Notes: generated by a model not told the origin, from the sequence alone. Numbered from the stretch's first letter, positions 7,370 to 16,130 are shown. The stretch: 64,000 nt of DNA from SIG701 sp045611685 (GCA_045611685.1 JAZKXO010000106.1:99719-163718); one strand, 5' to 3'. Numbers and translations: made by a program.

Positions 7370-9010
7370 TTAATTGTTAAAGACGTATTTAGAGTCACCT
7401 TGATACGGTTTGTATTCGCTGATTTTGACAAGAATGGTTTTTTCATTTACCATAGTTATGTACCCATTATTCGGGAATATAGGCAGAGAAGAAACGTCAA
7501 CCTCATCACTGACTGTATCGTAGGAAGTGTAGAGAAAATCCAGCTTAATCCCCATACGTTTGCTGAGAAGCCCTTCATAGGACATTTGTGAACAATTACC
7601 ACTTACCCAAAAATTTCCGATTTGTGCATATGCATTCGAGCAGTAGTAAACATCGCTGACGCAAAACAGTGGGTTTTCAGAAGGAACGCCAATAAAGTAG
7701 TATTGATATTCCGACGAGAGAAGATTTTCATCTTCAAGATCCGAAAGAACCTGCTCCATGATCGTCTCCGAGGCGTTTTGACCTTCGTACATTGCTTCTT
7801 GATCGAACCACACCTGCATTGCTCCTCCGTAAAGAAGAGCGAATGATAGGATTACCGTAAGCGTTCTTATACTCTTCTTATCGCCCAAATTTGCGAATGC
7901 AATAATAAGAAAAAGTGGTACAAGCATAGCAAGTCCGGCCGTCATCTGCAGTTCCAGCTTATCCCCAATAAGGAGCATATACACGCTGGCTGAAACGGGA
8001 AGAGAAGCCACCGCGGATAGAAGCGGCAAAAGACGAAGTTTCTTAATTTTCCACACACGAATCGACATAACGACAATTGCCGTCATAAACAGGGCCAACA
8101 AGAGCCAGAAAATGCCGAATGGTTGCAGGCGGTTGATTTTCAGCTTGTCCAAAAAGAAATATGCACCAAAAGCTTTATATGTCCTAATAAAGCTCCGCGG
8201 TAATTGGACAATAAACTGCCGGAGTGTAAGAGCATCAACCCCGTTGTAATCGCTCAACGATGAGCGAGACAGCAGCAAAGCCAAACAGAGCGACGTGACA
8301 TAAAACAAAGCGCCTATAGCTAAAGAGACACAAATCCGTAATAAAATTTGGCGCAGACTTCCTGTCTTATCAAGGTCTTGTTCATTGTCATGTGCGCACC
8401 GAGAAATGATGTAACAGACAGCGACAGTGCAGAACACCGCCGAATACGCTTGGTAGCAGGACATTGAAAGGCCAAGAAAGAGGCCCGACACACACACAGC
8501 AAGGAAAGTATTTTCAACCCTCATTGCCGCGTACAAGGCGAGAATGGAGAGAAAATATGCCAACGCGTATCCAACGGAAGCATATCTGTACGAGAGTGTA
8601 TTGGACACTAACGTTGACGAAAGAAAGAGCGCCAAGGTAAGGCAGCTTATAAAACTGTTTCTCACGTCCAGTAGCTCCAGAACAAAAATAAAACCAACAA
8701 CGAAGAGCGCAAGCGCAAAGAGGGAAGCAATCGGATCTGCGTGAAGACCCATCATTATTTTATCAACAAAAAAGAGGAGCCATCTGCCGGAGGAAAACTC
8801 TGTGGCTGCGGCGTGGTAATAATTCTGGTGCCAGAGGGCATCAAAAGTATTCGTCAGTTGGTGCGTCATCATAAAAAAATAAAGAATCGCCGAAAACAAA
8901 AGCCCGAAAACAGCAACAACCTTATATTTATAGAAAAACAGTTTGACGCAGAAAGCAGGCGATAATACATCCAGTCTGTCGCGATGGTCAACTTTATTTG
9001 CAATCATCAT
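7370..9010 (-). CDS. GtrII-like membrane glucosyltransferase
   Basis: A 546-residue polytopic membrane protein with roughly ten to twelve hydrophobic helices. The first loop carries NTFDALWHQNYYHA and SSGRW, matching the conserved early region of the GtrII / Glucos_trans_II family. A later NTLSYRYASVGYALAYFLSIL segment also fits. Such enzymes add glucose from a polyprenyl-phosphate donor to surface polymers. About 130 C-terminal residues form an extracytoplasmic domain. It is a single-gene unit with its own promoter and a terminator shared with spoIIIAH. No GtrA/GtrB flippase or donor synthase is adjacent, so acceptor and donor are unknown. Confidence 0.75.
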   Translation of the reverse strand: MMIANKVDHRDRLDVLSPAFCVKLFFYKYKVVAVFGLLFSAILYFFMMTHQLTNTFDALWHQNYYHAAATEFSSGRWLLFFVDKIMMGLHADPIASLFALALFVVGFIFVLELLDVRNSFISCLTLALFLSSTLVSNTLSYRYASVGYALAYFLSILALYAAMRVENTFLAVCVSGLFLGLSMSCYQAYSAVFCTVAVCYIISRCAHDNEQDLDKTGSLRQILLRICVSLAIGALFYVTSLCLALLLSRSSLSDYNGVDALTLRQFIVQLPRSFIRTYKAFGAYFFLDKLKINRLQPFGIFWLLLALFMTAIVVMSIRVWKIKKLRLLPLLSAVASLPVSASVYMLLIGDKLELQMTAGLAMLVPLFLIIAFANLGDKKSIRTLTVILSFALLYGGAMQVWFDQEAMYEGQNASETIMEQVLSDLEDENLLSSEYQYYFIGVPSENPLFCVSDVYYCSNAYAQIGNFWVSGNCSQMSYEGLLSKRMGIKLDFLYTSYDTVSDEVDVSSLPIFPNNGYITMVNEKTILVKISEYKPYQGDSKYVFNN

Positions 9011-9074
9011 GCATCCCTATCTTTCTTTATAAGTAATCGAGGGAATGAACCCCCTTTATTCTACACTTTTCATC

Positions 9075-9103
9075 ATTATACTTCAATTTAAACTGTTTTT
9101 CAA
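9075..9103 (-). promoter_or_regulatory. SigA-type promoter of the GtrII gene
   Basis: On the minus strand TTGAAA (9103-9098) is followed after 17 bases by TATAAT (9080-9075). The start site would lie about 60 bases before the gene. Confidence 0.75.
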
Positions 9104-9203
9104 GTCGATTAGAAAAACTTTCAGATCATTTTTAGTTTCAGGATGTTTTAATCCATTCCGTGAATAAAACTACATTCCAATTTTTGTATTAGTTGTGTTT
9201 CTC

Positions 9204-9232
9204 TTGACTTTTTGCGCAAAATATAGTACAAT
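9204..9232 (+). promoter_or_regulatory. SigA-type promoter of the 9272-10767 pair
   Basis: TTGACT (9204-9209), 17-base spacer, TACAAT (9227-9232). The region 9011-9203 is otherwise AT-rich and holds only the divergent GtrII promoter. Confidence 0.85.
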
Positions 9233-9271
9233 AAATGCGTTATAGTTTTAATGAAAGGATGCTTTATCACA

Positions 9272-9580
9272 ATGGAAGATAAGAATATTTTAGAGGCAAC
9301 CGTTGACGGAAAGTTCCTTATGTACAAAGGACGTCCGCTGGTGCGCGGTGAAAACACAATCTGCTACGGCTTTATGGAAGATCCGTACGTTTTGCAGATG
9401 ACGATCATGACCACGAAAAAGGTTCAAGATAAAGAAGTACCCGACAAGGTTCTCATTCAGATTGTAAAGACAGATAAATCACTTTCAGCGCAGGAGAGAA
9501 TTGTAAAGCAGGATATGAAATCGGGGCTCTACGACGCCTTCGATCTCGGACTTATCTGGCTTGAGAGACTGCTCGGCTGA
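9272..9580 (+). CDS. Small conserved-looking protein of unknown function
   Basis: A 102-residue soluble protein that I do not recognise. It has no signal peptide, membrane helix or cysteine cluster. The sequence looks like a compact alpha/beta domain: a strand-rich N-terminal half (DGKFLMYKGRPLVRGENTI) and a C-terminal helix ending in LGLIWLERLLG. An earlier in-frame ATG at 9251 has no ribosome-binding site, whereas AAAGGA at 9253-9258 could serve 9272. It is the first gene after a strong promoter and lies 14 bases before the YerB-like lipoprotein, so the two are co-transcribed. Confidence 0.75.
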   Translation: MEDKNILEATVDGKFLMYKGRPLVRGENTICYGFMEDPYVLQMTIMTTKKVQDKEVPDKVLIQIVKTDKSLSAQERIVKQDMKSGLYDAFDLGLIWLERLLG

Positions 9581-9594
9581 GAGGGGGATTTTCT

Positions 9595-10767
9595 ATGAAC
9601 TATAACCTAAAGGTTATTTTGCTTGTTGTTGTCAGCATGCTCGTTCTCACGTCGTGCGCACTTATAAGAACACCGTCAGAACCGCCCACCGAGACAATGA
9701 CCGATACCCCATCTAAAACAGAAACTACTGATGTCACCACAGAGGTAACAACCGATGAGCCGCCGGTAAGTGAAACGTCCGAAAGCGAGACCACCGCCGA
9801 GGAAAATCCGCCTGAGCCGCTTCCGTATATCAACCCGCTCACCGGTGAAGGCATTAAAACAGATTTCACCACCCAACGTCCGGCTGCCATTATGATCAAC
9901 AACATCAAAATCAGCTGTCCGCAGAACGGTGTAGGATCAGCTGACATTATCTACGAGTGCCTGGCCGAGGGTGGCTTGACCCGTCTTATGATGGTATCAA
10001 TGGATTACCAAAATCTCCCGGAGGTTGGCAGTATTCGCTCTTCTCGCGATTATTTTTTGGATTTCGCTGCCGATTATGACGCACTGTACGTACACGCCGG
10101 TGGAAGCCAATACGCATACATCGCTATTGCAGAGAGAAAAGTCCAAAACCTTGATGGCGTAAACATGTGGTTCCCCTCCACTTTCTATCAGGATCCCGAC
10201 CGTAAAAAGAACATGGGATTTGAGCATAGCACTATGACAACCGGAGAAGGCATTGCATCCGGCATCAAATACAAGCGCTATCGTACTGCGCTGACGGAAA
10301 ACTTTGATTACCCGCTTGATTTCGTTTCGTCGGATACCGCGCTTACATACGAAAGCAAGGCAGAGCACATCCATATCCCGTTCTCCCGTGTGCAGACGAC
10401 TGACTTCGTGTATGACGCAGAGTCCGGTAAGTACCTCCGTTATCAGTTTGATGGTGAAAAGCACATTGACGGCCTTACAAACGAGCAGCTCGCTTTTGAA
10501 AATGTGTTAATCTATTTCTGTGAAACCGGTGCAATCACAGGCGACGCCAAAAACCGTATTGAAGTTGGCACGGTTGGTGAAGGAACCGGATATTACGCCA
10601 CGAACGGCACGTATACTCAGATCACATGGAAAAAAGAAAGCCACACCGCCCCCATTAAATTCTACGGACCGGATGGCGCACTGCTCCTTTTGAACGTCGG
10701 AAAAACATTCATTTCCGTCTGCCCGACCACCATCGAAAGCTCTCTCTCCTTCAATTACGAATGGTAA
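9595..10767 (+). CDS. yerB: YerB-like lipoprotein (DUF3048)
   Basis: A 390-residue exported lipoprotein. The lipobox LTSC places the modified cysteine at residue 21, followed by a Thr/Glu/Ser/Pro-rich linker to about residue 75. The folded part matches the DUF3048/YerB family: PLTGEG, RPAAIMINN, GVGSADIIYEC, GGLTRLMMV and GSIRSSRDYFL are its recurring motifs. The function of the family is not established; a cell-envelope role is likely from location. AGAGGGGG precedes the ATG and a terminator follows the stop. Confidence 0.88.
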   Translation: MNYNLKVILLVVVSMLVLTSCALIRTPSEPPTETMTDTPSKTETTDVTTEVTTDEPPVSETSESETTAEENPPEPLPYINPLTGEGIKTDFTTQRPAAIMINNIKISCPQNGVGSADIIYECLAEGGLTRLMMVSMDYQNLPEVGSIRSSRDYFLDFAADYDALYVHAGGSQYAYIAIAERKVQNLDGVNMWFPSTFYQDPDRKKNMGFEHSTMTTGEGIASGIKYKRYRTALTENFDYPLDFVSSDTALTYESKAEHIHIPFSRVQTTDFVYDAESGKYLRYQFDGEKHIDGLTNEQLAFENVLIYFCETGAITGDAKNRIEVGTVGEGTGYYATNGTYTQITWKKESHTAPIKFYGPDGALLLLNVGKTFISVCPTTIESSLSFNYEW

Positions 10768-10805
10768 AAAAAGCCCCGAAAAGCAAATGCTTTTCGGGGC
10801 TTTTG
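10768..10805. terminator. Bidirectional terminator between yerB and the hydrolase
   Basis: AAAAGCCCCGAAAAGCA pairs with TGCTTTTCGGGGCTTTT over two unpaired bases. T runs on both strands serve both convergent genes. Confidence 0.92.
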
Positions 10806-11549
10806 TCAGAAACTTTTTATGTAGTCGTAAATCATTTTGCCGAACACGGTTTCATTGTTCTCATCGAATGCATCCACGTATTTGCAGTGTGCACTGTGGC
10901 GCAATTCATAGTGTATCTTATCCTCATCACAGCCGAACTGTTTGAGGGTGGAAAGCAGAAGCTGTATCTGCTCGTAGCGATTCTTGATATCATTATCCGA
11001 TACGATGATATACATTGGCGGGAACTCTTCCGTCTCACCAACGTGGTAAAGAGGAGCCGTATCGTCAATAATAACGCGGCGTGTATCAATTCCTTGCTCC
11101 TTAAGCACCTTAAAATGCTTCGTCGGCTGGCCCGCATCCAAAACGTACGCAAAAAAATCGGTATTCTTAAGTCCGTGGGCACCGAGCCAGCGCGGATCAA
11201 AGCAGAGCATCATCGAGAGATAGCCACCAGCGGAGCTTCCTCCGATGAAAATACGCCTGCAGTTTCCGTACAGATGGATATTTTCCTTGAGCCACGCGGC
11301 GGCGGCAGCACTGTCTACAATAAAATCGGGATACTTAGCTGTCGGATATTTCCGATAGTTGATAGGCGCAGCGGCGATGCCACGCTCTGCAAGATACGTA
11401 AACACCTCAGGATTCCAATCCTTATTTCTTTGCTCCAATCCGCCGCCGTGGATATACATAAACAAATCAAAACTGTCCGTGTCAGGCAGATAAAGATCCA
11501 AATTATTGTCCTCATAGGGACCGTATGCGATATCTTTGATAATTTTCAT
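10806..11549 (-). CDS. Alpha/beta hydrolase, esterase/lipase-like (HSL type)
   Basis: A 247-residue cytosolic alpha/beta hydrolase. The oxyanion-hole motif HGGG is at 34-37 and the nucleophile elbow G-S-S-A-G at 104-108, predicting Ser106. A late His in the HSAHCKYVD stretch and an Asp in the SDND region are candidates for the rest of the triad. This pattern is that of hormone-sensitive-lipase-like and acetyl-esterase enzymes; the substrate cannot be read from the sequence. GAGGATATT precedes the ATG, 26 bases after the TIGR04086-type gene, so it is probably the last gene of the yajC transcript. Confidence 0.85.
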   Translation of the reverse strand: MKIIKDIAYGPYEDNNLDLYLPDTDSFDLFMYIHGGGLEQRNKDWNPEVFTYLAERGIAAAPINYRKYPTAKYPDFIVDSAAAAAWLKENIHLYGNCRRIFIGGSSAGGYLSMMLCFDPRWLGAHGLKNTDFFAYVLDAGQPTKHFKVLKEQGIDTRRVIIDDTAPLYHVGETEEFPPMYIIVSDNDIKNRYEQIQLLLSTLKQFGCDEDKIHYELRHSAHCKYVDAFDENNETVFGKMIYDYIKSF

Positions 11550-11575
11550 AATATCCTCAATGATAAATTACGCCG

Positions 11576-12025
11576 TCAACGACGGCGTTTTTTGTGATGT
11601 GCAGTGGGGCGTTTCTTTCTTTTCCTTCCAAGGAATGCGCCAAGCACAGAAGCTGCAATAATAGCAACCCTCGCGAGTAGATTGACAAAAAAGGAGAAAT
11701 TGCAAAATGCTTCTCCCAAAGGGAAAACAGAGAGGGCTAAGGTGATGAGCATATAGACTGCACCGGCAAGAGAGGCCGCTGAATATGGGGCATCGGAAAG
11801 GCGTGCGGCGGCAACACCGCCCACGAGTGAAGAAAGATATAAAGCACCGAGCGCGAAGGGAAGCGCAATTCGCGTCGGATCAGCCTGAACATACGTAAAG
11901 ATCGCTGACGTTAAAAGCAGAATTAAAGCAGCTACCAAAGCCGTCAGAAGCGTATAAGCACAGGCCACGGGAAAACGCAGTGTTTTTCTCGTAGCCAATC
12001 TTTGTTGATGGGCAGATACATTCAT
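11576..12025 (-). CDS. TIGR04086-type four-helix membrane protein
   Basis: A 149-residue membrane protein with four hydrophobic helices (about 20-42, 50-72, 80-100, 110-134), a polar N-terminus and a strongly basic tail ending in KKRRR. Size, topology and position directly after yajC match the TIGR04086/DUF3792 (YrzE-like) family of Clostridia. The role is unknown. The stop codon lies inside an inverted repeat at 11570-11588. GGAGGATTTACA precedes the ATG. Confidence 0.78.
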   Translation of the reverse strand: MNVSAHQQRLATRKTLRFPVACAYTLLTALVAALILLLTSAIFTYVQADPTRIALPFALGALYLSSLVGGVAAARLSDAPYSAASLAGAVYMLITLALSVFPLGEAFCNFSFFVNLLARVAIIAASVLGAFLGRKRKKRPTAHHKKRRR

Positions 12026-12116
12026 TGTAAATCCTCCAAAATGTCTGTGAACACGGCCGTATTTCTAAAAGCCGCTTTAATAGAGCATATTCAGAGGAAG
12101 GGAATTCTATGAATGA

Positions 12117-12437
12117 TTACTGTGCGTCTTCAGCATGTACATCAACGCACTTAACGGCAGATTTGAGAATGCGGAGCTTGGTCTTATCTCCGCTGGTCTC
12201 GATAAGGACGGTCTCTTCCTTGATCTGGATGATCTTGCCGATGATGCCGCCGATGGTTGTAATTTCATCTCCCACGGTCAGGCCGTTGCGCATTGCGTTC
12301 GTTTCTTTCTCCTGCTTTTTCTGCGGACGATACATGAGAAAGTAGAAAATGCCGATCATGGCAACGAGCATAATAATCGTGCCAACTCCGTTGGCGCCGC
12401 TTGCAGGGGTAGTCGTTTGCATAAGAAGTGTGGACAT
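12117..12437 (-). CDS. yajC: Preprotein translocase accessory subunit YajC
   Basis: Single-span membrane protein associated with the SecDF-YajC complex. One N-terminal helix (about 22-37) is followed by the hallmark YFLMYRPQKKQEKE and then a small soluble domain with GLTVGDEITTIGGIIGKI, both diagnostic. The length of 106 residues is normal. It has its own promoter and an AGGAGGGA site. secD/secF are not in the window. Confidence 0.96.
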   Translation of the reverse strand: MSTLLMQTTTPASGANGVGTIIMLVAMIGIFYFLMYRPQKKQEKETNAMRNGLTVGDEITTIGGIIGKIIQIKEETVLIETSGDKTKLRILKSAVKCVDVHAEDAQ

Positions 12438-12473
12438 AAGAGGTCCCTCCTAAATTGAATTTTATTAATTATT

Positions 12474-12502
12474 ATTATACCGAATTATGCACGGATAAGC
12501 AA
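12474..12502 (-). promoter_or_regulatory. SigA-type promoter of the yajC operon
   Basis: Minus-strand TTGCTT (12502-12497), 17-base spacer, TATAAT (12479-12474), giving a leader of about 30 bases before yajC. Confidence 0.8.
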
Positions 12503-12531
12503 GTGTTTTTCAAAAGATAAAGAAACCAGCA

Positions 12532-12945
12532 TTACTGTTGCTCACCGTGGCAAGGGCCGGTATAGTATTTTACAATATCAAGATGCGCGACACCGCTCTC
12601 GTCGCGCAGAAAGCCCAGTTGTTTCACGAGGATATCATCCGCCCCACCTTGAGGTATTAGCGCCCGTGTGAATCCACAGCGATACAAAAAGGCGGTGCAG
12701 GCGCGTGCCATGATCATCATAGCTTCATCGTCCTCCACACCGGGGCAAGTGCGAAGAGTATCAATTATGCCATCTGTACCCGAGAGAGAGAACTGGCACA
12801 CACCTATAGGGTACCGAACTGTTTCGCTGTCATCCTCACAATCATAAGCAGCATAAGCGAGCGCAGTATCAATGTATGTACCGCCACACTTTGTTACAAG
12901 CTCACGCTGTATACTTTTGTCTTCAATCGGTTTAATCACAAGCAT
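12532..12945 (-). CDS. Unknown protein, possibly a degenerate GNAT fold
   Basis: A 137-residue soluble protein, not firmly recognised. The order of elements suggests a GNAT-like fold: a strand with YPIGVCQFSL, a helix after EDDEAMMIMARACTAFLYR, and the ending KQLGFLRDESGVAHLDI, which resembles the C-terminal part of acetyltransferases. The usual acetyl-CoA loop Q/R-x-x-G-x-G/A is not visible, so catalysis is doubtful. It starts three bases after rluB and is the last gene of the long lon-to-rluB run. Reading frame confidence is higher than functional confidence. Confidence 0.72.
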   Translation of the reverse strand: MLVIKPIEDKSIQRELVTKCGGTYIDTALAYAAYDCEDDSETVRYPIGVCQFSLSGTDGIIDTLRTCPGVEDDEAMMIMARACTAFLYRCGFTRALIPQGGADDILVKQLGFLRDESGVAHLDIVKYYTGPCHGEQQ

Positions 12946-12948
12946 CTT

Positions 12949-13722
12949 TCACACCTCGTTTTTTGATGATAAGAGATAGGTGACTTCATCACCGGTCAAA
13001 TGGCGCCATTTGCCGCTCGGTAAGGAACCGATCTCGATCTTCCCAATAGCAACGCGGCGGAGCCGAAGCACCTTCAGCCCCACGATTTCACACATACGCC
13101 GAATCTGGCGGTTACGTCCCTCGTGGAGAGTTACCTCAAGGGTGGATGTAATCGTGCCGTCTTCCGTCCGATCGCCGGATGAGAGGAGAGCTACCTCTAC
13201 CGGGCGAAGCTTGTATCCGTCAAGCACCATGGGCTCAGTAAGTCTTGCAGCATCATTGTGCGTCAAATTACCTATGACGGTCAAGTGATACTTCTTCACC
13301 ACGTTGTGCGACGGATGCATCAGGAGGTTCGCAAGTTCGCCGTCATTCGTACAAAGGAGAAGTCCGTCAGAATACATATCAAGTCGCCCTACCGGATACA
13401 CGCGCGTGCCTACGTCTTCTAGGAGATCTCTCACGGTACGGCGTTTTTTTTCATCGGACATCGTGGTAACGTATCCGATCGGCTTGTTAAGGATAATATA
13501 TGTATGGCTCTCCGAGCCGTTGTTTTTTTTAATTTCTTTTCCGTTCCAGAGTACAGTATCTCCGGAAGGGTTGATCTTCATGCCGAGTTCGGCACGAATT
13601 CCGTTTACCGTAACAGTTCCGGAGAGGATCTCTGCTTCCGCCGCACGTCTGGAAAGGATGCCGCAATCAGAGAAGTATTTTTGCAGGCGGACGGTATTGT
13701 CTGATATATTTTTATCGTTCAT
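12949..13722 (-). CDS. rluB: 23S rRNA pseudouridine synthase, RluB/RsuA family
   Basis: Cytosolic enzyme isomerising a uridine in large-subunit rRNA, by family most likely U2605 (E. coli numbering). The 257-residue protein has an N-terminal S4 RNA-binding domain (RLQKYFSDCGILSRRAAE) and the catalytic motif GRLDMYSDGLLL, whose Asp is the nucleophile. The later ALHEGRNRQIRRM-type segment is also canonical. It lies five bases after dacB, as rluB (ypuL) follows dacB-spmA-spmB in Bacillus, but spmA and spmB are absent. RluB versus RluE/F specificity cannot be resolved. Confidence 0.92.
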   Translation of the reverse strand: MNDKNISDNTVRLQKYFSDCGILSRRAAEAEILSGTVTVNGIRAELGMKINPSGDTVLWNGKEIKKNNGSESHTYIILNKPIGYVTTMSDEKKRRTVRDLLEDVGTRVYPVGRLDMYSDGLLLCTNDGELANLLMHPSHNVVKKYHLTVIGNLTHNDAARLTEPMVLDGYKLRPVEVALLSSGDRTEDGTITSTLEVTLHEGRNRQIRRMCEIVGLKVLRLRRVAIGKIEIGSLPSGKWRHLTGDEVTYLLSSKNEV

Positions 13723-13727
13723 AGTCT

Positions 13728-14867
13728 TTACGATTCCGTTTTATTCAAAGATGAAAGATGAAGAGTACTGCGAACACGATCCCACAAGGAAAGCGGGGCA
13801 GATACGCGAGGGGCTTCGACGTCAGCACAAAGGGGGACGCGGGCAATCTCTTTTCCGTCGCAGATAAAGACAAGCTCACCCACCTCGTCACCGAGTAAAA
13901 TCGGCGCCGCAATCGGTCTGTTTGCGAGAAACCTGACAGTAATAGCTCCATGATTTTTCGGGAGGACAGTGGACACCTCAGCATGGTTAGACGCAGTGAT
14001 TTCCGATAGATCAGCGCCAAGGCAGGGAAGTGTGCATCGGTATTCACCGACAGCCGCAAGCGGAACGGACGTATACAGCGAGAAACCGTAATCAAGGAGA
14101 GCAGTATGATCACGCCAGTCATCGGGTGCAGAAAGAGTTACAGCGATCATAGTAACACCATCCCTTTCTGCGGCAGATACGAGACAGCGGCCGCTTCTTC
14201 GCGTATATCCGGTTTTGACCCCGATAGCGCCTTCATACGATTTCAACATTTTATTGTGATTCACAAGAACACGCGTGCCTTCTGCACCGTTCATGGGAAT
14301 GGTCGTCTTATAGGTGGAAACTATGCGGGCAAAATCAGGGTTCAAAAGCGCATAACGAGTAAGAAGCGCAAGATCGTACGCCGTAGTATAGTGCTGCTCG
14401 TCATCGAGACCATGCGGATTGGTGAAATGGGACTCAGTCAATCCGATTTCGAGTGCCGTTTCGTTCATTAAATCCGCAAAGGAAGGGATATCGCCCGCCA
14501 CGGCAAAAGCGATTGCTGCCGCGGCATCATTTGCGCTTTCCAAAAGAAGAGCGTAAAGCAGTTCTTCCATAGTAAGTGTCTCGCCTGCTTTAAGATAAAC
14601 GGACGAGCCCTCAACGCCAACGGCCTTTTCAGAAACAACAACGGTATCCGAAATATTGCAGTGCTCAAACGCAACGAGTGCGGTGAGAATTTTTGTTGTG
14701 CTTGCCATGGGCATCTGCCTGTGTGCGTTCACATCAACCAATACCGTACCGTTCTCCGCCTCCATCAAAACAGCCGATGATGCGGATACGCCCGGCGTAG
14801 CACAAGCAGATGGAATAAGAATGTGCAGAATAGAGAACACCGCACATAGAATGCAAAGTTTTTTCAC
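13728..14867 (-). CDS. dacB: D-alanyl-D-alanine carboxypeptidase, DacB/PBP5-type
   Basis: Exported serine peptidase that trims the terminal D-Ala of peptidoglycan stems. A signal peptide ends near residue 23. The active-site triad is complete: S56-T-T-K59, S111-A-N113 and K218-T-G220. A C-terminal beta-rich domain precedes an amphipathic tail. The GTG at 14867 is used because GGAG sits nine bases before it, whereas the ATG at 14882 has no site. Position after scpA-scpB and before rluB mirrors dacB of B. subtilis (sporulation-specific PBP5*), so a cortex role is inferred, not shown. Confidence 0.9.
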   Translation of the reverse strand: MKKLCILCAVFSILHILIPSACATPGVSASSAVLMEAENGTVLVDVNAHRQMPMASTTKILTALVAFEHCNISDTVVVSEKAVGVEGSSVYLKAGETLTMEELLYALLLESANDAAAAIAFAVAGDIPSFADLMNETALEIGLTESHFTNPHGLDDEQHYTTAYDLALLTRYALLNPDFARIVSTYKTTIPMNGAEGTRVLVNHNKMLKSYEGAIGVKTGYTRRSGRCLVSAAERDGVTMIAVTLSAPDDWRDHTALLDYGFSLYTSVPLAAVGEYRCTLPCLGADLSEITASNHAEVSTVLPKNHGAITVRFLANRPIAAPILLGDEVGELVFICDGKEIARVPLCADVEAPRVSAPLSLWDRVRSTLHLSSLNKTES

Positions 14868-14951
14868 AGAAATCAACTCCATTTAGGTTTGATACAGTTA
14901 TCATTTCACCTAACGGCAGAAGTATGAGAGGTGATTTCTGAGCCGCGCGGA

Positions 14952-15407
14952 TTATTCTTCCGCTTCAGCAGAATCCTTCTCAGAGGAATCTTTTTTAGGG
15001 AAAAGCGCTTTTACTTTTTCAATAAGTTCAGGGGAGCGCTCCAAAAGCCCAATGATCTGCGATACGGGATCATTTGCTTCTTTGGTCGGTTCATTTACGT
15101 TTAGAAGCTGTACGTCACCATTCTTGTCAACAACGAGAAACGCAACAGGGGAGACGGTAAGTCCGGTCCCGCCGCCGCCGCCAAAGTTATTGGTGTTAGC
15201 TTTGGGTGCATTCTGCGCGGCACCGCCCTTACCCGCGTAATCAAGTCCGCCGGATGCGAATCCCACAAAAACCTTCGATACGGGGATAACGGTCGTTCCG
15301 TTTGCCGTTGTGATCGGTGTACCGATAACGGTGTTCGTGTCCACCATTGCCTGGATACTGTCGAGGGACGTTTTGATAATGTCGTTAAGTTTGTTGTTCT
15401 CGCTCAT
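14952..15407 (-). CDS. ytfJ: Sporulation protein YtfJ / GerW family
   Basis: A 151-residue soluble protein of the YtfJ/GerW family, linked in Bacillus to spore germination. The N-terminal DIIKTSLDSIQAMVDTNTVIG, the GTTVIPVSKVFVGFASGG segment and a Gly-rich stretch (NNFGGGGGTG) before the SPVAFLVV strand are family signatures. The acidic C-terminal tail is less conserved. A DUF2953 gene lies nine bases upstream, as ytfI-ytfJ in Bacillus. Confidence 0.93.
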   Translation of the reverse strand: MSENNKLNDIIKTSLDSIQAMVDTNTVIGTPITTANGTTVIPVSKVFVGFASGGLDYAGKGGAAQNAPKANTNNFGGGGGTGLTVSPVAFLVVDKNGDVQLLNVNEPTKEANDPVSQIIGLLERSPELIEKVKALFPKKDSSEKDSAEAEE

Positions 15408-15416
15408 CTTTATACC

Positions 15417-16121
15417 TCATATCTGCGCATTTTTGCGCTGAATTTTTTCTTTAATAATGCGAATTAAGGCTGTGAATGCCACATTGATAAAAAGCCAGAG
15501 ATTTACGCTGAAAACAAGCGAAATATCCGCAGTCGTTTTTTTAGCAAGAAAATCGGGGACAACGGAAATGTACTCGTTTTTCTTTCGATAGAAGCGTGTT
15601 TTTTGTTCCAGGAGTTCAAAAAGATACGCAACGCCTTGCGCAACGATTCCGTACGTGATTGCCGTTTTCGCGGCATCTTCACCACCTACGGTGATGCGAA
15701 CGCGTGCGACATCAATGCGGAGCTTACCAAAAAACTTATCAAGTACAGCACCGACGGTGGAAAGCAGGAGAGAAACCATAGAAGGCTCGTCGCTCACTTC
15801 GATGTCTTTTGGAAGTTTTTTGTTTTTTTCTTTTTTCTTCGCTTCTTTTGCGGCCTTTTTCCTTTGTTCTTTGTCAATTTGCTTTTGTCGCTTTTTCTTT
15901 TCTTTTCGAGCGTCTTCCAAAAGGCGCTTTTGATGTTTTTTTAGTGTGAAATCCCGCAGTCGGATCATCTTTTTCCGTTTTGGGACAAGCGGGATACGTA
16001 TTCCTAGAACGGAAATCGAGACGGTAACATCTTCTCGACACCCGACACTAATTTTTACATTAACGAAAAGGATCAGCAAAAGGAAGGCAAGGACAGTTAA
16101 CAGAATCCAAAGCCAAGTCAT
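15417..16121 (-). CDS. DUF2953 membrane-anchored protein (YtfI-like)
   Basis: A 234-residue protein with one N-terminal membrane helix (about 2-22), then a beta-rich segment, a lysine/glutamate-rich probable coiled coil at about 65-105, and a C-terminal domain ending in another hydrophobic helix. This is the DUF2953 layout, and the gene sits directly before ytfJ, as its relatives do in Bacillus and Clostridia. Function is unknown; co-occurrence with ytfJ suggests a spore-related role by inference. GAGG precedes the ATG by seven bases. Confidence 0.85.
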   Translation of the reverse strand: MTWLWILLTVLAFLLLILFVNVKISVGCREDVTVSISVLGIRIPLVPKRKKMIRLRDFTLKKHQKRLLEDARKEKKKRQKQIDKEQRKKAAKEAKKKEKNKKLPKDIEVSDEPSMVSLLLSTVGAVLDKFFGKLRIDVARVRITVGGEDAAKTAITYGIVAQGVAYLFELLEQKTRFYRKKNEYISVVPDFLAKKTTADISLVFSVNLWLFINVAFTALIRIIKEKIQRKNAQI

Positions 16122-16130
16122 TCTCTAACC

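Noticed and set aside
11570..11588. Perfect hairpin ACGCCGTC/GACGGCGT followed by T run on the plus strand
   Set aside because: It looks like a terminator only for plus-strand transcription, where no gene lies upstream; on the minus strand, where the genes are, no U run follows. It overlaps the end of the TIGR04086-type gene and was not called.
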